In this document: positions 1-5,079 of the stretch, piece after piece
How positions within the stretch are numbered: the stretch's first letter is position 1
Layout of the letters: every line of letters begins with the position of its first letter
Origin: Pseudomonadota bacterium
GTDB lineage: Bacteria; Pseudomonadota; Alphaproteobacteria; Reyranellales; Reyranellaceae
Length of the DNA: 5,079 nucleotides
Direction of reading: 5' to 3'
NCBI GenBank assembly: GCA_023416135.1
Contig: JAEZIF010000379.1
Coordinates: forward strand, 1 to 5,079
Made by a program: the position numbers and the translations under genes
The notes under the pieces: model-generated
Databases searched by the model: none
What the model saw: the letters and a program-made list of their open reading frames with translations, nothing else
Told to the model about the DNA's origin: nothing

Positions 1-1181
1 GGCCTCGCGAACTCGACCCTGCCGCCGACCTTGCACACGCTGCGGATGGTGCCTTCCATCGCCTTCTCGAGATCGGGGGACGGCGATGGCGCCTCGACCT
101 TGAGAGTCATCGTGTCGGCCTGGTCGACCCAGTCGATCACCAGGCGCAGGCGGCCGAGCCCGGGATGTTTCCGGGCGATCTCGGCGATCTGTTCGGGGTC
201 GACGAACATGCCGCGCACCTTGGTGCGCTGGTCGGCGCGGCCCATCCAGCCCTTGATGCGCATGTTGGTGCGCCCACAGGGGCGCGGGCCCGACAGCACC
301 GCCGACATGTCGCCCGTGCCGAAGCGGATCAGCGGATAGGCGCGGTTGAAGGTCGTCACCACGACCTCGCCGACGTCGCCCTCTGGCACGGGATCGCCGG
401 TGCCGGGGCGCACGATCTCGACGATGACGCCCTCGTCGACCGTCATGCCCTGGATCGACTCCGATTCGTAGGCGATGGTGCCGAGATCGGCCGTGCCGTA
501 GCTCTGCAGGCAGGTCATTCCCGCGGCCATGAACATCTGGCGCAACGAGGGCGGCAGCGCTTCGGCGCCGACGAAGGCGTGCTTCAGTGAGGAGATGTCC
601 TTGCCCAGCTCGGCCGCCTTGTCGATCAGGATCTTGAGGAACGAGGGCGTGCCGACGTAGCAATCGGGCCGGATGCCGGCGATGGCGTCGAGCTGCAGCT
701 CCGTGTTGCCGACGCCGCCCGGGACGACGGCGCAGCCCAGCGCCCGCAGCGCCGATTCCATCATCAAGCCGGCGGGCGTCAGGTGATAGGAGAAGGTGTT
801 GTAGACGACGTGGCCGGGCCGGAAGCCCGCGGCATGCATCGCCCGCGCGCCGCGGAAATAGTCGGGCTCGTCGGTGTCGATCTCGAAGATCGGACCGGGC
901 GACATGAAGACGTGCCGCACTTTGCTCATGGGCACGGCGACCAGGCCGCCCATCGGCGGATGCTTCTTCTGGACCTCGCCCAGCATGGACTTGCGCAGCA
1001 CCGGCAGCCTGGCCAGCGCCTCGCGCGAGGTCACCGCGCCGGGATCGACGTCCCTCAGCCACTCCGCGAAGAACGGGGCATTGGCCTTGGCGTGGGCGAT
1101 CTGCTGCGGCAGTGCCTGCATCAGTGCCTTCTCGCGCTCGGCCGGCGTGCGGGTTTCCAGCGTGTCGTAATGCTTGGACAT
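1..1181 (-). CDS. Phenylacetate-CoA ligase-like (PaaK-family) adenylate-forming enzyme, C-terminus cut by window edge
   Basis: The protein reads from ATG at 1181 leftward and is still open at base 1, giving 393 residues. PaaK relatives are usually about 430 residues, so roughly the last 20-40 are missing, including the region that normally carries the catalytic lysine. Family landmarks seen: an N-F-S-Y-H-type segment and T-P-A-G at about 128-137, PGGVGNTELQ at 154-163 (PaaK has a similar G-N-T-x-x-Q), GAEALP near 204-209, QSYGTADLG at 226-234 (the A5-like Y-G-T-E segment, here with A-D), YPLIRFGTGD at 281-290 (adenine/ribose Asp motif), and RIKGWMGRADQRTKVRG at 308-324 (hinge to the C-terminal domain). 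Enzymes of this family activate an aryl or related carboxylic acid with ATP and CoA in the cytoplasm. The canonical SSGTTG loop is absent and SPGPIFE lies at 94-100. Start choice is supported by a GAGGAAG ribosome binding site. Family is confident; the substrate is unknown. Confidence 0.88.
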   Translation of the reverse strand, partial: MSKHYDTLETRTPAEREKALMQALPQQIAHAKANAPFFAEWLRDVDPGAVTSREALARLPVLRKSMLGEVQKKHPPMGGLVAVPMSKVRHVFMSPGPIFEIDTDEPDYFRGARAMHAAGFRPGHVVYNTFSYHLTPAGLMMESALRALGCAVVPGGVGNTELQLDAIAGIRPDCYVGTPSFLKILIDKAAELGKDISSLKHAFVGAEALPPSLRQMFMAAGMTCLQSYGTADLGTIAYESESIQGMTVDEGVIVEIVRPGTGDPVPEGDVGEVVVTTFNRAYPLIRFGTGDMSAVLSGPRPCGRTNMRIKGWMGRADQRTKVRGMFVDPEQIAEIARKHPGLGRLRLVIDWVDQADTMTLKVEAPSPSPDLEKAMEGTIRSVCKVGGRVEFAR

Positions 1182-1186
1182 GGACG

Positions 1187-1193
1187 CTTCCTC
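1187..1193 (-). promoter_or_regulatory. Ribosome binding site of the PaaK-like ligase
   Basis: The minus strand reads GAGGAAG, five bases upstream of the ATG at 1181. It favours this start over the internal Met at residue 22. Confidence 0.7.
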
Positions 1194-1238
1194 GGACTTT
1201 TCGGCACGGTAGCCGCCGCACCGGCCCCTTGCCAAGGC

Positions 1239-1250
1239 AGGCGATCGCCT
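1239..1250. repeat. Perfect 12-bp palindrome upstream of the ligase gene
   Basis: AGGCGATCGCCT is its own reverse complement. It is centred about 63 bases upstream of the ligase start codon, a position where a repressor or activator could act. No T-run follows on either strand, so it is not an intrinsic terminator. It could equally be chance in GC-rich DNA. Confidence 0.35.
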
Positions 1251-1322
1251 CAGGCGTTCAGCCGGATCTCGCCAGCACCCGAGCCAAGCGCTCGAAAGCA
1301 CCCTCAAGTCTTTCCTGCACGA

Positions 1323-1338
1323 CTTGCGAGTTCGCAAG
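1323..1338. repeat. Perfect inverted repeat CTTGCGA-GT-TCGCAAG, possible operator
   Basis: Two perfect 7-bp arms flank a 2-bp centre, a geometry common for dimeric regulator sites. It lies in the gap between the amidase stop and the ligase start, about 140 bases upstream of the latter. On the minus strand the right arm supplies a TTGCGA that loosely resembles a -35 box, but no acceptable -10 follows at normal spacing. Without a T-tract it does not look like a terminator. Function is inferred from shape only. Confidence 0.35.
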
Positions 1339-1467
1339 CGACGCCGCGGTGCCGCTGGAATCCTCAGCCCCCTTACATCAGCACCAGCTTGTCGGTCTTG
1401 GCCGGACGCCTGCTGTCAGTACCCCTCGATAGCGGAAAAGCGCATCGACGACCTTGATCTCGAGAGG

Positions 1468-2883
1468 CTAAAGCGTGGGACGGCGCAGTCGCCATGGCGT
1501 GGCGCGTTCGTAGGCCGCCCCCGCGGCGAAGACGCTGGCCTCGTCGAAGGGCCGGCCGGCGAGCTGGAAGGCGAGCGGGAAGCCGTCGCTGCCGAAGCCG
1601 CAGCACACCGTCATTGCGGGCTGCCCGGTGACGTTGAACGGCATGCTGAGCGAGGCCTTGCCGAGGAAATGGAAGATCGGCTGCGGCTCCTCGAACTTCT
1701 CCGGCGATCCCCATTGGTTGGGCGCCAGGACCAGGTCGTAGCCACGCATGGCGGCGCGCGTGTCGAGCTGCAGCTTGCGGCGGAAACGTATCGCCGAAAG
1801 GTACTGCTCGGCCGTCAGGAACGCGCCGAGCTGGAAGCGGCGGCGCGTCGTGTAGCCGAACTTCTCCGGCGTCTCGATCACCTCCCGGCGATGGATGGCG
1901 TGTGCCTCGGCAGTGATCACGACGCGCCCGCAGATGTGGTAGTCCCAGATGTCGGGGAAGACGGCTTCCTCGACGATGGCGCCCTGGTCGCGCAGCACGC
2001 GCACCGCCTCGTCCATGCCCTTGGCCATGTCGGCGGTGAGTTCGCTCCCACGTTCGTTCTCGTACCAGGTGCGGGCGAGCGCGATGCGCATGCCCTTGAT
2101 CGAACGATGGGTCGCCGCGCCGTAGGCGACCTTGGGCGCCTCGACTGAGGCCTGATCGTTGGGATCGTGGCCCGCCAGCACCTCGAGCATCAGGGCGTTG
2201 TCCACGACCGTCCAGGCGAGCGGCCCTGCCGTGTCGAAGCTGAACGACAGCGGGTAGATGCCGCAGCGGCTGACCAGGCCATAGGTCGGCTTGATGCCCG
2301 CCGTGCCGCAGAAGCCGGCCGGATTGCGGATCGAGCCACCGGTGTCGGACCCCATCGCGCCCATGCACAGCGCCGCGGCGACCGCCGCCCCCGAGCCGCT
2401 CGACGAGCCGCCGGGCTGGTAGTCGGTATTCCAAGGATTGCGCGCCGGCGGGTACGGCTGGTCGGGCGTCATCGCGCCGTTGGCGAATTCGTGCGTGGCG
2501 AGCTTGCCCAGGATCACGGCACCGCCCGCCTTCAGGCGCCGCACGGTCTCGGCGTCGATTGCAGGCACGTAGTCGGCACGCAAGTAGGAGTGACCGGTCG
2601 TCAGCACGCCGTCGGTCTCGTAGATGTCTTTGAGCGCGATCGGAATGCCGTGCAGAGGCCCGCGATTGAGGCCCTCGCTCAGCTCCGTATCGGCCTGCCT
2701 GGCGGCGATCCTCGCTCGATCGGCGGTGACGGTGATGTAGCTCGCGATCTTGTGATCCACGGCCTCGATGCGCGCCAGGAAAGCTTCGGTGAGCGCGGTC
2801 GAGGTGATCTCGCCGCGCGTCATCAGGCTGCCGGCCTCGGCGATGCCGAGCGTCGTCAGTTCGGCGGATGTTGGCTTGCTCAT
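1468..2883 (-). CDS. Amidase-signature family hydrolase (AtzE/GatA-like)
   Basis: This complete 471-residue protein has the length and order of amidase-signature enzymes, which hydrolyse C-N amide bonds in the cytoplasm through a Ser-cisSer-Lys triad. The triad is visible: Lys85 in PIALKD, Ser160 in PGGSSSGSG (157-165) and the nucleophile Ser184 in DTGGSIRNPAG. The spacings of 75 and 24 residues equal those of well-studied members such as FAAH. Further family segments are GPLHGIPIALKD (76-86), GTAGIKPTYGLVS (193-205), DTAGPLAW (217-224) and a C-terminal FNVTGQPAMTV followed by G-x-P-L-A-F-Q. The start at 2883 lies six bases after the stop of a 64-residue gene on the same strand, with no strong ribosome binding site, so translational coupling is likely. 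Context of a peptide-type ABC transporter suggests it acts on an imported amide or peptide-like compound. It is probably not the tRNA amidotransferase GatA, since no gatB lies beside it in the window. The exact substrate is unknown. Confidence 0.95.
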   Translation of the reverse strand: MSKPTSAELTTLGIAEAGSLMTRGEITSTALTEAFLARIEAVDHKIASYITVTADRARIAARQADTELSEGLNRGPLHGIPIALKDIYETDGVLTTGHSYLRADYVPAIDAETVRRLKAGGAVILGKLATHEFANGAMTPDQPYPPARNPWNTDYQPGGSSSGSGAAVAAALCMGAMGSDTGGSIRNPAGFCGTAGIKPTYGLVSRCGIYPLSFSFDTAGPLAWTVVDNALMLEVLAGHDPNDQASVEAPKVAYGAATHRSIKGMRIALARTWYENERGSELTADMAKGMDEAVRVLRDQGAIVEEAVFPDIWDYHICGRVVITAEAHAIHRREVIETPEKFGYTTRRRFQLGAFLTAEQYLSAIRFRRKLQLDTRAAMRGYDLVLAPNQWGSPEKFEEPQPIFHFLGKASLSMPFNVTGQPAMTVCCGFGSDGFPLAFQLAGRPFDEASVFAAGAAYERATPWRLRRPTL

Positions 2884-2897
2884 GGGGGCTTACTCAT
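2880..2897 (-). promoter_or_regulatory. Start region of the amidase: tandem near-repeat and overlapping ATGA
   Basis: On the minus strand ATGAGTAAGCC (from 2897) is followed 14 bases later by ATGAGCAAGCC (from 2883), which begins the amidase. The first ATG opens a five-codon frame (M-S-K-P-P) whose TGA overlaps the amidase start as ATGA. The stop TAA of the small upstream gene lies inside the first copy. With no good Shine-Dalgarno sequence ahead of 2883, re-initiation by ribosomes ending nearby is the likely way the amidase is started. The repeat is seen; the coupling is inferred. Confidence 0.45.
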
Positions 2898-3084
2898 CGG
2901 CGCGGAAAACATGCGGCGGCTCGGCGGCCCAGGCCCAATGGGTTGGGATGCGCTCCATTAATTCAAGCAACCCGACATAGCCCTTGTGTAGATGCTCGAT
3001 GTCCTCCGCCGTCAGCGGCAGGCCTGTCGCCGCGGCGCGGGCGCGAAATTCCTCGATGGTCGGTGGTGTCTTGGCGTTGGTCAT
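2890..3084 (-). CDS. Small GatC/AtzG-like amidase partner protein
   Basis: This 64-residue protein starts at ATG 3084 behind a strong GGAAGGGAG ribosome binding site and ends six bases before the amidase. It has an N-terminal helix-like stretch (TIEEFRARAAATGLPL, 9-24), a second predicted helix (TAEDIEHLHKGYVGLLELMERI, 25-46) and a tail WAAEPPHVFRADE (52-64). The G-[IL]-P-L segment, a helix rich in Leu, and a tail of the E-P-x-x-[IVF]-[FY]-R type recall AtzG, the small subunit required by the amidase AtzE, and more broadly GatC, which wraps around GatA. Size and position directly upstream of an amidase fit the same role: stabilising or activating the hydrolase. There is no signal peptide or membrane segment, so it should be cytoplasmic. 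A much longer frame extends upstream antisense to the binding-protein gene, but the strong ribosome binding site fixes the start here. The family match is by eye and is an inference. Confidence 0.8.
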   Translation of the reverse strand: MTNAKTPPTIEEFRARAAATGLPLTAEDIEHLHKGYVGLLELMERIPTHWAWAAEPPHVFRADE

Positions 3085-3088
3085 GGCG

Positions 3089-3097
3089 CTCCCTTCC
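3089..3097 (-). promoter_or_regulatory. Strong ribosome binding site of the 64-residue gene
   Basis: The minus strand reads GGAAGGGAG, ending four bases before ATG 3084. It decides the start within a frame that is open far upstream. Confidence 0.75.
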
Positions 3098-3106
3098 GGA
3101 CTGACG

Positions 3107-3123
3107 ATGCAAGCGATATGCCG
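3107..3123 (-). promoter_or_regulatory. Weaker sigma-54-like -24/-12 element facing the amidase operon
   Basis: The minus strand reads CGGCATATCGCTTGCAT: GG, exactly ten bases, then GC, within GGCA and TTGCA blocks. It matches 9 of the 13 defined positions of the consensus YTGGCACG-N4-TTGCW. Transcription would begin near 3097, leaving a leader of about 13 bases that starts at the ribosome binding site. That is short, which lowers confidence. Confidence 0.3.
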
Positions 3124-3143
3124 CCTCATTCGTCGTGCCGGCG

Positions 3144-3157
3144 CAAGCCTTGGCTTG
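3144..3157. repeat. Inverted repeat CAAGCC-TT-GGCTTG overlapping the -24 element
   Basis: Two perfect 6-bp arms with a 2-bp centre overlap the -24 part of the rightward promoter candidate. A regulator bound here would block polymerase. The arms are short, so chance is possible. Confidence 0.3.
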
Positions 3158-3166
3158 GCCCTTGCA
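3150..3166 (+). promoter_or_regulatory. Sigma-54-like -24/-12 promoter of the transporter operon
   Basis: The plus strand reads TTGGCTTGGCCCTTGCA. GG (3152-3153) and GC (3164-3165) are separated by exactly ten bases, and 11 of 13 defined positions of YTGGCACG-N4-TTGCW match. Predicted start of transcription is near 3177, giving a leader of about 40 bases before the binding-protein ATG. No sigma-70 pair of similar quality was seen in this intergenic region. A sigma-54 promoter would need an enhancer-binding activator, whose site was not identified. Confidence 0.5.
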
Positions 3167-3206
3167 TGACCGAGGGGCGAGCGCCCGTCCGCAGGCGCCG
3201 AACAGT

Positions 3207-3210
3207 GGAG
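3207..3210 (+). promoter_or_regulatory. Ribosome binding site of the solute-binding protein gene
   Basis: GGAG lies six bases before ATG 3217. It supports this start over in-frame ATGs further upstream, and the signal peptide begins exactly here. Confidence 0.7.
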
Positions 3211-3216
3211 CTTCCG

Positions 3217-4821
3217 ATGTTCAAGCGCCTTCGCATTGCCGCCATGGGCCTGGGTTTCGTCGCAGCGTCTGCAATGCCTGCCTTCTCGCAAGGCACTCTG
3301 CGTATCGGCATGACAGCCGCCGATATTCCCCAGACCACCGGCCAGCCCGACCAGGGCTTCGAGGGCTTCCGCTTCGCCGGCTACACGATCTACGACGCGC
3401 TGGTGAACTGGGACCTGTCGAAGGCCGACACCATTGCCGACATCAAGCCTGGGCTGGCGACCGAATGGTCGGCGGTCGAAGGCGAGCCGACCAAGTGGAT
3501 CTTCAAGCTGCGGCAGGGCGTGAAGTTCCATGACGGCAGCGACTTCGACGCCGACGTCGTGGTGTGGAACCTCGAGAAAATCCTCAACGACAAGTCGCCC
3601 CAGTTCGATCCCAAGCAGGCGGCGCAAGCCCGCGCCCGTGTGCCGACGCTGGTCGGCTGGAAGGCGGTCGACAAGTATACGGTCGAGCTCACCACGCGCG
3701 TGGTGAACTCGCTCTTTCCATACGACATCTCCTACATCTTCTACTCCAGCCCCAAGCGCTGGGAGGAGCTGGGCAAGGACTGGGTCAAGGTCGCGCTGCA
3801 GCCGTCCGGCACCGGGCCGTTCAAGGTCGACCGCGTCGTGCCGCGCGAGCGCATGGAGCTGTCGCGCTTCGACGGCTACTGGGACAAGGCGCGCGTTCCC
3901 AAGCTCGACAAGGTGCTGCTGTTTCCCATGCCCGAGGCGGCGACGCGTACGGCCGCGCTGCTGGCAGGCCAGGTCGACTGGATCGAGGTGCCCGCTCCCG
4001 ACGCCATCCCGCGCCTCAAGCAGGGCGGCATGGCCATCGTCACCAACAAGTACCCGCACAACTGGGCCTACCAGCCCGGCATGGTCGAAGGATCGCCCTG
4101 GACCGACATCCGCGTGCGCAAGGCGGCCAATCTCGCGATCGACCGCGCCGGCCTCAACAAGCTGTTGGGCGGCCTGATGATCGAGTCGAAGGGCGTGGTC
4201 TATCCCGGCCATCCCTGGTTCGGCTCGCCTTCGTTCGACATCAAGTACGATCCCGAGGCGGCGAAGAAGCTGCTGGCCGAGGCCGGCTACGGCCCCAACA
4301 AGAAGCCGAAGATCAAGATCGCGATCTCGACCTCGGGCTCGGGCCAGATGCTGCCCCTGCCGATGAACGAATACGTTCAGGAGAACCTGAACGCCGTCGG
4401 CTTCGACACGTCGTTCGAGGTGATGGAGTGGAACGCGCTGGTCACCTTCTCCTTCCAGCCCGTGACCGGCGACAATGCGAAGAAGACCGGCACCAATGGC
4501 ATCAACATCAGCCGCGCCACGGTCGATCCCTATTCGGCCTTCATGCGGCTCTATCACAGCGAGTTCGTGCCGCCGAAGGGCGCCAACTGGGGCATCCTCA
4601 AGGATCCCAAGCTCGACGCCTTGATCGACAAGGCTCACACGTCTTTCGACCGCGCCGCCCAGACCAAGGCGCTGGCCGATGTGCACACTTACATCGTCGA
4701 CCAGTCGTACTGGGTGTATATCGCGCACGACCTCAACCCGCGGGCCATGAGCCCCAAGGTGACGGGCTTCGTGCAGGCCCAGAGCTGGTTCCAGGACCTC
4801 ACGCCCGTCACGATGAAGTAG
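3217..4821 (+). CDS. ABC transporter periplasmic substrate-binding protein, family 5 (DppA/OppA type)
   Basis: This complete 534-residue protein has the usual length of family 5 (SBP_bac_5) proteins, which capture peptides, nickel or other solutes in the periplasm and deliver them to a DppBC-type permease. The N-terminus is a Sec signal peptide: basic MFKRLR, a hydrophobic core to about residue 20, and a likely cut in PAFS|QG after Ser24. There is no lipobox Cys, so it should be soluble. Family segments: LATEWSAVEG then KWIFKLRQGVKFHDGSDFDADVV (80-115), SGTGPFKV (197-204), the L-S-R-F-D-G-Y-W stretch (215-222), DIRVRKAANLAIDR (297-310), YDPEAAKKLLAEAGY (344-358) and a C-terminal YWVYIAHDLNPRA (498-510). 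The permease gene follows after 13 bases, so they form an operon. Divergent arrangement with an amidase suggests an amide- or peptide-like ligand, but ligand identity cannot be read from sequence in this family. Confidence 0.96.
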   Translation: MFKRLRIAAMGLGFVAASAMPAFSQGTLRIGMTAADIPQTTGQPDQGFEGFRFAGYTIYDALVNWDLSKADTIADIKPGLATEWSAVEGEPTKWIFKLRQGVKFHDGSDFDADVVVWNLEKILNDKSPQFDPKQAAQARARVPTLVGWKAVDKYTVELTTRVVNSLFPYDISYIFYSSPKRWEELGKDWVKVALQPSGTGPFKVDRVVPRERMELSRFDGYWDKARVPKLDKVLLFPMPEAATRTAALLAGQVDWIEVPAPDAIPRLKQGGMAIVTNKYPHNWAYQPGMVEGSPWTDIRVRKAANLAIDRAGLNKLLGGLMIESKGVVYPGHPWFGSPSFDIKYDPEAAKKLLAEAGYGPNKKPKIKIAISTSGSGQMLPLPMNEYVQENLNAVGFDTSFEVMEWNALVTFSFQPVTGDNAKKTGTNGINISRATVDPYSAFMRLYHSEFVPPKGANWGILKDPKLDALIDKAHTSFDRAAQTKALADVHTYIVDQSYWVYIAHDLNPRAMSPKVTGFVQAQSWFQDLTPVTMK

Positions 4822-4834
4822 CGGCGGGCGGGCG

Positions 4835-5079
4835 ATGCTCCTCTATGCCCTGCGCAGGCTGATCTACCTGGTGCCGGTTGCCTTCGGCGTCTCGCTGCTG
4901 GTCTTCGGCCTGGTGCACCTGGCGCCGGGCGATCCGATCTCAGCCATCGTGCCGCCGGATGCGCCCAAGGAAGTGATCGACAAGCTGAAGGAGTATTACG
5001 GCTTCGACAAGCCGTTGCCGGTCCAGTACCTGCGCTGGCTGGGCGTGACCCTGACCGGCGACTTCGGCACCTCGATCGG
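4835..5079 (+). CDS. ABC transporter permease, DppB/OppB family, N-terminal part
   Basis: The first 81 residues are present before the window ends; full members are about 310-340 residues. The opening MLLYALRRLIYLVPVAFGVSLLVF is the typical DppB start, a short basic stretch then a first transmembrane helix at about 9-29, followed by the family's HLAPGDPI (28-35). Next come K-E-Y-Y-G-F-D-K-P-L-P-V-Q-Y (52-65) and LTGDFGTSI (73-81), matching the periplasmic segment just before the second helix. It would form one half of the inner-membrane channel served by the upstream binding protein. The start lies 13 bases after that gene's stop, preceded only by a G-rich stretch rather than a clear ribosome binding site. 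A second permease and one or two ATPases are expected downstream. Confidence 0.94.
   Translation, partial: MLLYALRRLIYLVPVAFGVSLLVFGLVHLAPGDPISAIVPPDAPKEVIDKLKEYYGFDKPLPVQYLRWLGVTLTGDFGTSI

Larger units (their letters stand above)
1182..1467. other. Intergenic region between amidase and ligase genes
   Basis: This stretch of 286 bases has no convincing gene on either strand: the open frames crossing it start or end inside neighbouring genes and lack ribosome binding sites. It holds the ligase ribosome binding site and two inverted repeats, listed separately. No hairpin followed by a T-run was seen after the amidase stop, so read-through from amidase into ligase on the minus strand is possible. 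An own promoter for the ligase is also possible but was not recognised. Confidence 0.6.

Noticed and set aside
1201..1230. Hairpin with a bulged base near CGGTAGC-CGCC-GCACCG as a terminator
   Set aside because: The stem is short with a bulge, and no T-run follows it on either strand in the right direction.
783..2148. Several plus-strand frames across the ligase, gap and amidase
   Set aside because: They are antisense to recognised enzymes, rich in Arg/His/Ala, and lack ribosome binding sites or motifs. They are expected in GC-rich DNA.
1373..2434. 353-residue minus-strand frame overlapping the amidase
   Set aside because: It is a shifted-frame shadow of the amidase: low-complexity Arg/Gly/His content and no ribosome binding site. 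Its short tail beyond the amidase, ending in KTDKLVLM, looks protein-like, but it is too short to call a gene remnant.
3114..3147. Possible sigma-70 promoter on the minus strand (TTGCGC with CATATC)
   Set aside because: The spacing is 20 bases and the -10 matches only three of six positions, which is too poor to report beside the sigma-54-like elements.
2992..3216. N-terminal extension of the binding protein from an upstream in-frame ATG
   Set aside because: The extension overlaps the small gene and promoter region, is Arg/Cys-rich, and would bury the signal peptide that begins at 3217 behind a GGAG site.
2890..4728. 612-residue minus-strand frame spanning the binding-protein gene antisense and ending in the 64-residue gene
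   Set aside because: Its long upstream part is composed of His/Arg/Gly/Val-rich antisense of a clear family 5 binding protein. Only the last 64 residues, behind a strong ribosome binding site at 3089-3097, look like a real gene.
3564..4862. 432-residue plus-strand frame overlapping the binding protein and the permease start
   Set aside because: It is a frame-shifted shadow rich in Arg, Gly, Ala and Gln, without family motifs, and lies over two well-supported genes.

Overview
The window is GC-rich DNA with strong G/C bias at third codon positions, and all of its coding capacity fits ordinary bacterial genes. A periplasmic binding protein with a Sec signal peptide and no lipobox indicates a Gram-negative host. 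The gene mix (a DppA/DppB-type transporter, an amidase-signature enzyme with a tiny partner protein, and a divergent PaaK-like CoA ligase) and the base composition suggest an alphaproteobacterium, possibly Hyphomicrobiales/Rhodospirillales-like. The taxon is an inference.

Layout, left to right. Positions 1-1181 (minus): phenylacetate-CoA-ligase-like protein, C-terminus cut off by the window edge. Positions 1182-1467: non-coding gap with two short perfect inverted repeats. Positions 1468-2883 (minus): complete amidase-signature hydrolase with an intact Lys-Ser-Ser triad. Positions 2890-3084 (minus): 64-residue protein resembling GatC/AtzG-type small amidase subunits, six bases upstream of the amidase. 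Positions 3085-3216: divergent promoter region holding a good sigma-54-like -24/-12 element facing right and a weaker one facing left. Positions 3217-4821 (plus): complete family 5 solute-binding protein. Positions 4835-5079 (plus): start of a DppB-type permease, cut by the right edge.

The two arms look like one functional locus. The rightward arm would import a peptide, amide or similar nitrogenous compound. The leftward arm would hydrolyse an amide bond and, if the ligase belongs to the same pathway, convert the released acid to a CoA thioester. The substrate cannot be read from sequence. The sigma-54-like promoters would fit nitrogen-responsive control. The most distinctive points are the paired divergent sigma-54-like elements, the very small amidase partner, and a ligase in which the usual Ser/Thr/Gly-rich P-loop is replaced by an S-P-G-P segment.
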